Source: Phoronis ovalis (Eukaryota; Phoronida; Phoronidae). Taken from it: a stretch of 13,331 nucleotides of DNA. The stretch covers positions 1 to 13,331 of the forward strand of contig JAOXYB010038840.1 in NCBI GenBank assembly GCA_028565635.1, in the 5' to 3' direction. Below the pieces are notes generated by a model. The model did no database searches, had not been told where the DNA came from, and saw only the letters and a list, made by a program, of their open reading frames with translations. Of this stretch, positions 1 through 9,600 are shown in pieces (positions within the stretch are counted from its first letter, which is position 1; every line of letters begins with the position of its first letter). The position numbers and the translations under genes were made by a program.

Positions 1-479
1 CAACAGGCGTTCGGCAGCAATGATTTAAATTGTCTTTCTGTAACGCAGGAATTAACTTAAATGCCAGATATTTACAGCTACAGAATTATTTAACGTGTGC
101 AGTTACGGATACATTAAGGTCATGCAAACAGGGAAAAAGAAGTACTAGTTTGTTATGCTATAATTGCTCAGTATCTAATTTTGAGCAGTAACCTAGCTAT
201 CTAGTTTATAAATATTTAGTGTTTCAATACAATCAGTTTTTTCCAAGATGATTTTAACTTTTACCTTTATGCTTTCAAAGTTCATTCTGTTATTTTCAAT
301 TCAAAATTCTTCACAAATAGTTTATTCGGCGTTTGATTAGCTTACAAAACTTATAGACTAGATCTAGTACGACCATGTGTACCATACAAGCGAGGAATCA
401 TTTAACAATCTCGAGGAGTATGTATTAAACTGAATATAGGTTAGAAAGTCAGAATATTTTTCGTTTTTTTGTTGTAATT
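1..479 (-). promoter_or_regulatory. 3' UTR / 3' flank of PAL with a possible poly(A) signal
   Basis: No reading frame of note lies in this AT-rich stretch. The only canonical AATAAA I find on the coding (minus) strand is at 326-321 (TTTATT on the given strand), about 155 bases after the stop. That is a reasonable place for the polyadenylation signal. I see no obvious GT-rich element after it, so the 3' end could equally lie outside the window. Confidence 0.4.
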
Positions 480-608
480 TTAGTCCTCTTCACTCGCTCC
501 TCCATCGTCAATCAGCTCCATTTTCCATACTGCGTGAGGATCCAGTTCACTGATAAACAGATGGCGTCCATCTGGGCACACAGCGACATCATGTGGATTG
601 GAAAAACC
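480..608 (-). CDS. PAL: PAL exon 9: third zinc His, C-terminus and stop (aa 359-400)
   Basis: The acceptor is CTGTTCAG/G. The exon is 129 nt including the TAA stop at 482-480, with phase 0 in. It reads GFSNPHDVAVCPDGRHLFIS, then ELDPHAVWKMEL and the acidic end IDDGGASEED. His364 is the third zinc ligand (rat His786) and Asp365 a calcium ligand (rat Asp787). The closing VWKMEL strand matches the end of the last blade (VWKFTL in rat). The protein stops right after the propeller. The transmembrane and routing tail of integral-membrane PAM forms is absent, so the product should be soluble in the secretory lumen. Confidence 0.95.
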   Translation of the reverse strand, partial: GFSNPHDVAVCPDGRHLFISELDPHAVWKMELIDDGGASEED

Positions 609-3600
609 CTGAACAGAAGAACACGGTCCTTGTTTAATAAAATATTCGTGAAATATAATGATATTTTCAAACTATTATGTAATATGTATGAAACTTAATA
701 AGCGTTGAGTGACACCCTGTAACAATCATTAGGCACATCCTACGGGAAAACCCAGTAAATCAAAATTTGTGCTAACTATAGGTATGTTTAGCAAGTAAAC
801 GATACTCCCATAATGTGTTACAGACCATTTTTAAATTGCACCAGGTATTTTGGAAATATAATGATTTTTTAGCAAATAAAAAAACCTTTTTTAAACATTA
901 ATGGATAATTCAAAGATTATTCACGGTATTTACAATTTGGTCATAACAGAATATAAGAGTATCGTTTACTTCTTAAAAACGCAGTTAGCTCGAATTTAGA
1001 TCCGCAGGATTTTTTGTAGGATGTACCTTATGATTTTTATGAGGTGTCACAAAACATTAATTAAATATAATTAATTTCATGTGTTGCATACACGATCGCG
1101 TCTCCGGGATCGAGTCTAAAAATACCACCATGACATAGTGTCAATGTTAAAGGTTCAGAAAACATTTACTTGTGTGAAAAAAAAATGCAATGCGGATTTT
1201 TCACGAATTTTGGAACGTCAGCAAGTTATGCTCAGAGAATGGTACGACATGCCAGTCATTACTTAACATATTTTAAATCTGGTGTGCATGTTGCTACACG
1301 GAATATTTAGACTTTCATTCGCAAGGATACGTTTCCAGAGGAAGTAATCTAAATTTAGTAATGATGTTATAATTAAATCGATATCCGTTTGTCTGTACTT
1401 TCTTTATAAGGTAATCTCAGTAAGTAATTGTAAACTAGATAGTTTTTTATTTTTTCGATTTCCCCATGATTCCACTCTGGAGTTTCAAACATTGTGATAA
1501 TTTATTACGTTACTTTTCAGATTAAAAGCATTTCGCAACTATGGCGAAACTTGTCATTTTGTGTTACCTCCCCGAATGGACTCCATTTTTCCAATATGGC
1601 GCCTGTGTCCGGGTGCAGAGTCAGGCCTTGCACTTTGGTTACTTCGTCTGTCTCTCCATTTACGACATACATCAAATCAGCTGGAAATGAGAGACGTTGA
1701 TATATACATGTTGTTGGAATAAAGATATATCCCCACAATGCGTTATGTGTATTAATGTTTTACATTAAAAAGCTTGCATCGGGACTACGTACGAACTTTA
1801 AAGAAATACATACACATAGCTATAATGAAGACAAATCACAGCATAGCATATCCCCCCTCTGGAATAATTGATATGAAATAACGTTTATTTTATGACAATG
1901 TTAAAGCACATAGGAGACTGCAGTGAGGTCTAACAAAAAATGAAATGTGAATCAGACCAACCATTCCACCTATACAGTCACTCAAAATGGTTTAAAGCCA
2001 GTGAGATTAACATTTATATGGTAAAGTGTGCGTGTCTTACTGATTTTATTTGCATTTGACTTATAACCGCTTTATCACCAAAACAAAGAAAGTCTCAAAT
2101 ACCTTGCTGGTCATATGATAGAGCATACGGACGTCCAAGATCATCAGATCTCAACTGTCGAAGATATTCTCCTGTCTGACTGCTGTCGTTTAGACCAGCA
2201 ACGAAGCATTGGATTCTGAAAATGATAATATCTATTTAATAATATTTAATATGTGATAATTGTGTAAAATCACGAAAGTAACAGGGCAAGGAATATTACG
2301 CAAGCCTCTTTATAAAAGGATTTATACGAATACCGTCGAAATCCAACCTGCGATATTACATACCTTGAAGCGTCTTTGATAAATTTACCAACAATTTATA
2401 ATTAAAGGCGTTTGCCGACAATTTTCAATTTGTATATGCAGAAAGACATAACAAACTTTCAGAAAATAGCACTGATATATGCGGTATAATTTAAAACGAA
2501 GACAATAATAATATGAAAGCTAAAACCACAATATCAAGAAATACAAACATCTGTTTATAATCGAACAATAGTGAACCATGACATGAGTGGGTTAACACTG
2601 TCTTTTGACATGCTAAATATTGATATCCTATAAAACCAAAATGAACTCTGAAAGTACATCACTGGCAACATTAACCAGATTATATGAAAATATCCGGGAT
2701 TATGTGTGGATTATATGTAATGTTTTGTGCACGATTGTTTTTCACACAGGACTTTATAAAAAAGACAAAAGAATCATGCGCCTATGACCGGCTAGTATAG
2801 GCTGATATTCGAATTTGTAATTTGAATCCGAATATCAATTTCAATAAAAATATTATCTATAACACTTAATTTTCTTTGAAATTTTAACATTTTAACAAAT
2901 TGACTTATAGTCTAGTGCAAAGCTAGTCTAGAGAGCTGCTTAACACACATACATGTATTGCCACAAAAACGATTTTAATTTATTGGAACAGCATATATTT
3001 TAATTATATGTAGTTAATACCGGTTTTGATGTCAGTCTAATTAATGCACGTTATGTACTGTACATGGATTGAACATATTACCTCTGATTTTCTCTGTCCG
3101 CCACGCAGACTTCGTCTCTTTGTTCAAGCAGTACAATGCTGTGCGGTATAGCGAACGTTCCAGGCAGAGGATCGTCCTTTGATTCACTGAATTGTCCCCA
3201 TTGAGAAACCAACTTGCCATCGGGAGAAAACTTCATAATTCGGGCATTGCAGTATCTTAAACAAATTGACATAAATACGATATTCAGCTAAAATTTAAAA
3301 TAAAGGTTGTCCTTTACAGAGCGTTTGAGTGATAAGGCACTAATAGAAGGGACGTATTGTAGCATATATCCTACATCGATATCCTAATGCTGCTAAATGA
3401 CCAAAGAAAATGTGACATATCAAAAAGTACCAATCTCCCACCCGATCAATATAACTTTGTTAAGTAGTATCACTATTAAGTCATTCGGTAATTGGTCACA
3501 GGTGCACGTGTACATTCGATCACCTTGTAGTTTTCATGAGGTATATCCACTGGCAATAACAAATAGATTATTTTGTGGCAGTCTATATACGCATGAGTAC

Positions 3601-6600
3601 AAATATATGCAAGTACGATACAGTATCCATACGTAATTCGTATGTTATAGAAGAAATGTGGGTTATGGTGGAATGTTAGTATTGCACGTGTACAGTGTGA
3701 ACTTTGTGCAGTTGCCTAGCGCTGTGTTTTATAAATGATTTTGCATTTCATTTTATTTGACTTCATGTATACTTACCCGTCAGCAACAAAAATGTCCCCT
3801 GTGGAAGAAACGGCGACATCTGTCGGTTTACAGAAATGTTCGTTGTCGCTTCCTGGGACGAAAGCTTCGCCTAACACAAGGGACAGTTTGTGGTCGGGAC
3901 CAAACTTCATGACCTATTTAAAGTAAAATCAGTACAAGCTTAATTCATGTCAGTCTCACAATTTGAAGCAAATGATTCGAGATAAAGCTATAAGGGTATA
4001 GGAGTAAACTTTTAGAAATATGCATTTATTGGTCGTAAACATTTGTACACACTGAAAATATGATAGTATATGTAGCATAATACCGATTTTTTTTTCTCTT
4101 AAACTAATAATTTATCTTAATAAAATATTTTGTCAGGCTACATTGGGTAAGTGTGCACGTGATTGGAATATTCAGATCCACTATTCGTTAGTTTATTTAA
4201 TGCAACTGACGATTAATACCGTTATATATGTCTGTCAATTAATTATAATTAAAGCGACAAGTAAAATGACAGTTTTGGACATGGACATGCATTACCTGAT
4301 GCAAAGCAGTATCCGTCACCCAAGTGTTTCCTTGGGAGTCAACTGTCAAACCATGAGGCAGATAAAATCTAAAAAAAATGTAAAAGACACTGTTAGGTGA
4401 AGGTCATATACTGCTTTAGTCGGATATAGAAGACTTCCATCTAAAACGTCGATTTGAACAACCAATTGCCACAGGGAGAAATTCGAATAATCCGACGGCT
4501 AATTTCAAAGAATTCCTGCCGAATTCTTAACCTTATTGGCTCCGATGGCATGCCTAACTGCCGACACGATGGCCGGAAAAGAAATACCCTACTCGATATT
4601 TCTTAAATTATGCAATGGATAATATATGTGACCATGGGAAAAAGAAAGATGTCTAATACATTATGCGTATATACATGACTTAATTGTTTAACAAAAGAAT
4701 TCAAGGAAAAAATAGATGCATCCGAAGGAATATGCCGCATCAGCCATGACGTCAATTATATTTTTACTTTAGTAGAATGTTAAAGTATTACAGCCTTTAA
4801 AATCCGGGTTTTGAAATTATACCGCGAAGTAATTGTTCTCCGCAAACTTATCAAAGACACAGACCGTTTTAACTATCATATGATCGGATATGACTTCAGA
4901 TAATAACAGGGTCACTACATGGACTATAACGTTAGTGACTGTGTTAGAACATAATTATTTATTGCTATCCGGTAGTTGTACACATCAGAACATGGCATTA
5001 GCTTGTAGGAAACAAGTCTGGCACCACACAAAGTCAAGGTCGAGAGTAATACCACTAACGCCATTATCCAGGTTTTCTTGACTACGGTGAGGTGCCGCCT
5101 AACCCAATCCAAAATGTTACCTTGTGGTAGCAAGCCCAATCCAATTTTATTAAAATTTTAGGGTAGCAATCCAAATTTTGTGAACTGTAAGGGTAGTAAT
5201 CCAAAATTTTAAAATAACTGAGTATAGCAATCCATTTTACGCAAAATAGACTGATACAAACCAAATTCCCGGCAAAATTTATTTATGGATACAAACCTAA
5301 GATTAATCCAAATTATTTGCTGTAAGCAGTGGGTAGCAATCCAAATTTTTGAATTTCTTTACGGTTACAATCCATAAAATACAGTAAGAAGTATACAATC
5401 CAAATCTAAAATTTTCAACTGGGCTGCACACCCCCACCAAAAAATAACTTGAGTACCCCTCCCGGGCGCCATTATGTAAATATATCCTTGTATTCATGCG
5501 CGTAGACATAATGAATACATAATAATAAAATGGTCGCAAACGTAACATTAACACTTGCATCATAATAAATTATTTCAGCCACTTACTGAATATACAACAT
5601 TGTTATACAGAACTTTCGACATTATACTTAATCTCATTTAATATTCCCGTAAGCCCTCAGATTGACAACAGGGATCTGTGATTGAGCCAAAAGCTGCCAG
5701 GAAATGCGTAATAATACATGTTCAGTAAATGATTTAAACAATTTAGATTATGACAGTATATTGGTGTCTAAAATCATGTATAAGATATGTGACGTCCATT
5801 CTAAGACTTACATGTTTTCTCCCCACTTTTCAAGAACTTCTCCAGTGTTGAAGTCCATTTTCAGCAGAGGACTTTGTTGTATAGGTCCTTTTGTTCTGTC
5901 CATATATTTATTATTTTCATCGAAAGACCTGTGGAAAATGACATATATTTTAATTTAGGATATAGATCAGGTAGCTTCTTCCAGTAATAGTTAGAAGGAC
6001 TGATAACTCTACCCGGTGGTAACTAAGGGTTACTAAAAATATAGAAATAAAAGTCTGAACAGCATCATTGTGGAAAGGTATAATTAATTCAGTTCTGATT
6101 AAATTTATAGTTGAAGAGTATTTAGTATCAAGCTAATTTTATATTATTTATTTCATTGAAACACATGCAATACGTCTTGGATAATTGCTAAGCAGATCGA
6201 GTCTGTAAAATGTATGATATATGATATTAAAATATAATCCTAGGCTGTTTGTTCAACAGACGCAGATGCATACTGACTGTTCCATGTGTTTTCTGTCACA
6301 GCATTTGTAGAAACAGACCCTTTTAAATGTATAACTTTTTAATTAGCGTGGGAGTATATTAGCGTAGGAGTATTGCAGCCACATTGTTTTACATCGTACG
6401 ACAAAGTTCTGATATCTGCTTATAAAAGGACAAACTGAGGTAAAACATACGGAATTGTGTTTTTATTATCAGACAGATTAAGTTTTCCCATCACGGGAAA
6501 CGGGTAAATATAATTAAAAGTTGAATCAAAATAGCTCTACTACCATTCGCGGCCTGATTTTAAAAAGAAAGCCACCAGTTTGTCGCTATTACAAAATTGC

Positions 6601-9600
6601 TATATTTATTATATTTTATTGTCTAAATAAGTGAGAGTAATATCGTATCAGATACATCATGTATTATTTTACAATGTATATATAATATAATAACTGTATG
6701 AATCTTCTTTATGGACTTTCAAAAATACAAGCTCTGCATGGCTACGAGAACGGGTCACCTACCATAAATCCCAGACTTTATTTCCTCTGTGTATAACATA
6801 AACGTTTTTATCAGCGTCTACCGCTACTCCTGCCACCTGACCTAGAGTTATGTTTTCTTCCGGCCAACTACTGTCCAGCTTCCAGTTATCATCATCAGAT
6901 ACCGGGTTCTAAAAATATAAAAGGGTGGATGCAGAATTTTATAAGGTACAGAAAGAAGAGGGATATTTACAACATATCCTTTGGAAAATTAGTTCCACTC
7001 TATACCTTCTCTTGACGGATAGTTTGAAAAACTAAAAAATTTGAAAAGCCCCAGAAAGCGTGGAAAGGAGTCCATTCCGTACAAACAATTCATTTCACAT
7101 CTCCATTGCAAGGTGACATCCGGGTACAAAATTATAGTACCCACTAGTGACTTCATTACAGGACATGCATCGATACTGTTCATCAGTCACTGGGAAATAA
7201 ATTTGTTTTTAATATCTAGGAGAGGAAATCCTTATTTATCCGTCAACTTAATCATGTTTATCTCACAAGATATGAGATCCCTGGAGAGCAAGAAATAGCA
7301 ATAGAGCTATAAAATGCACTCAAAAATGTGTGTTTTTCATGTCTTAATTCGTTTCAATATTTGGAATGACAAATGCTATCATTAGTATATCTAAAATAGA
7401 CGAAAACCAGGCACCGCAGTTAGTCTTAACAATAACAGCTTTAATATAATATGCTTGAGAAATAATGCAATAAATAATGTCAACTATATCTGAATTTATC
7501 AGCAATAAACATGACAATAACATAATGTAGTCCAAGAAGGAGAAAATTATTTTGAACTTTTCAATGTTCGATTCATTAACATTAACAAAAATGTTTACTT
7601 TTATATGTTTTTCTCTTTATTTTATTTAGTGACGACTTCTGTACGCAATATACAAAAAATAATGTTATACAGGTTATCATGTAGATGAAGATACAATGCA
7701 GCTATACATTGTGTAGTTGTATATTGAATATAATACACTGTTGGTCGGTGTAAGCCATAAACTCCTTAGTGAGAACTTTATCCTGATGATAGTCGCACTG
7801 TTTCTTTCAGCATGCAACCGGAAAATATATTATAAAATATTATAAAAATAAAAGTTGAATATAGCATGGTGTTACATGTACATCTGTGTCATCTATAAAT
7901 GTTTTTAACTATCATAAACAGGACGGGTTAAGTAGTTAAAAATAATAGGTTTTTAGTATGGAACAATAAACTGAGATCTCCTACAGGGAAAGCACCCTCT
8001 TAAGTAGCCGAAACCGACAAATATGCATGTGGTGTTTACCTAAGCAAAATACGAAAATCAATATACTTTTACTTTCACTTAAGTTGTTTCAAAAGGAAGC
8101 ATAATAAAATATTTATATGACCTTTTAGTTTGAATTGACATTTTAAAATTCAGTTGTCATCCTAGATTAAGAATCTGAAAGTGTAGACGGGCTTGATGTT
8201 AACTTATATCAAAAAATAAGGTAGAACATGAAAGTTGCTTTTTAAATTAACCCTCTTCATCGAACAAGGGTTCCTAAAAATAGGCGTTAAAACGCCTTGC
8301 GTCCGTCGTCTGACGTATATGTAACACTGTAAAGTCACATAACAAGATAATCGATACATATAATAAATAATTATCAGCTAGGAACAGGTGCATTCGATTA
8401 CAATAGTCAATTTAATATGTTACAATAAAAATATAGTTTAAACTATTTTAAATGTTAATGAATCTTAGGATTATACTACATATTGTACAAGTTTTAAAAT
8501 GCTTTTTATTGTTGTAGTCTGTCTTTTGAACAAAAACAAAAGTAACTGTAAAGTGTATATTTATACAGAGCGTCACCTAGCGGAAGATTTGACCTGTGTA
8601 CTATTAGGATAATGAAAACGTAATGAAGCGTGTTAGCATGAATAATCAAGCCATAGGCGATTTTTCCATAACAAAAAAAAGGAAGAGTTAGAATTTCGAA
8701 CTGAAAATAATAAATGCGTTAGTTTGTAGGAATATGTGATTAGTTTGTAGGAATATGTGATTAGTTTGTAGGAATTATTGTTCACACAACACCAATGATT
8801 AAGAAATAATAAAATTCAATGTATATTTTGATAATGCGTGCAGCAAGAAAGTAAAAGACACTCTTAAGTAGCCTAAACAAACAAAGTTCTGTGTGGTGTT
8901 TCTCTGAGTAAGATGCTATATGCAAAATCAATTTGTGTACATGTTTACTTAAACTGCTTCAAATAATAATGCTTTCATCAAAGGAAAAATATTAACATAT
9001 TTGTATGACATTTTGCTATTATTTGACATTTTTAAATTTAATTAAAGCATACCTAACTATAGCGTCATTCTAATTAAAGGGGTGTGACATTAATTTACAG
9101 AAAACGCTAAAACATAGAGATAAAACATTTGGAAATTAACCCTCTTAGCCAATGACGGTTCCTAAAAAAGCGTAACGTGAAACCACGCGACATCCTCAAT
9201 GACTAAGATAAACAAATCATTATCAACAAACAGTAGGTTTACAAAATTACAATAGTCAATTGATTTATTAAAACAAATAATACACTTTTTCATTTCTTAG
9301 ATTTTAAACAAAAGAATTATGCTAACCTATGTATTGGACAAATTTTAAAATTGAGCTATTTTTATAATCTTTCTTTTGGACAAAAACAATTTATTTTAAA
9401 AATACATGTATATTTTTAGAGCGTTACATAGCCGAATTACAATGTATTCAAACACATTCATACTGTTACACGCGGGAGCTACACGAACTATATTTTGCGC
9501 GGATTTCACGACTTGAATAACATTATGCGTAACACCTGCTAACAATACAATATTACAACAATGTGTAATGTTGTTGTTTTTTGTTCTTGTAAAGAAACGA

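Noticed and set aside
1494-1700. Plus-strand open frame of 68 codons
   Set aside because: It lies opposite PAL exon 8 and has no family resemblance of its own.
3735-3926. Plus-strand open frame of 63 codons
   Set aside because: It lies opposite PAL exon 5; the minus-strand reading has clear family motifs and splice sites, so this is a shadow.
4143-4400. Plus-strand open frame of 85 codons
   Set aside because: It overlaps PAL exon 4 and its flanking introns; no recognisable product.
5082-5563. Minus-strand open frames with recurring LDCYP-like words
   Set aside because: The protein repeat is only the translation of the ~30-bp minisatellite; no start context or splice support.
5704-5958. Plus-strand open frame of 84 codons
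   Set aside because: It covers PAL exon 3 on the opposite strand; kept open by the coding constraint on the other strand.
7041-7535. Open frames of 63-85 codons on both strands near the 3' end of intron 1
   Set aside because: Low-complexity AT-rich translations with no motif; expected by chance.
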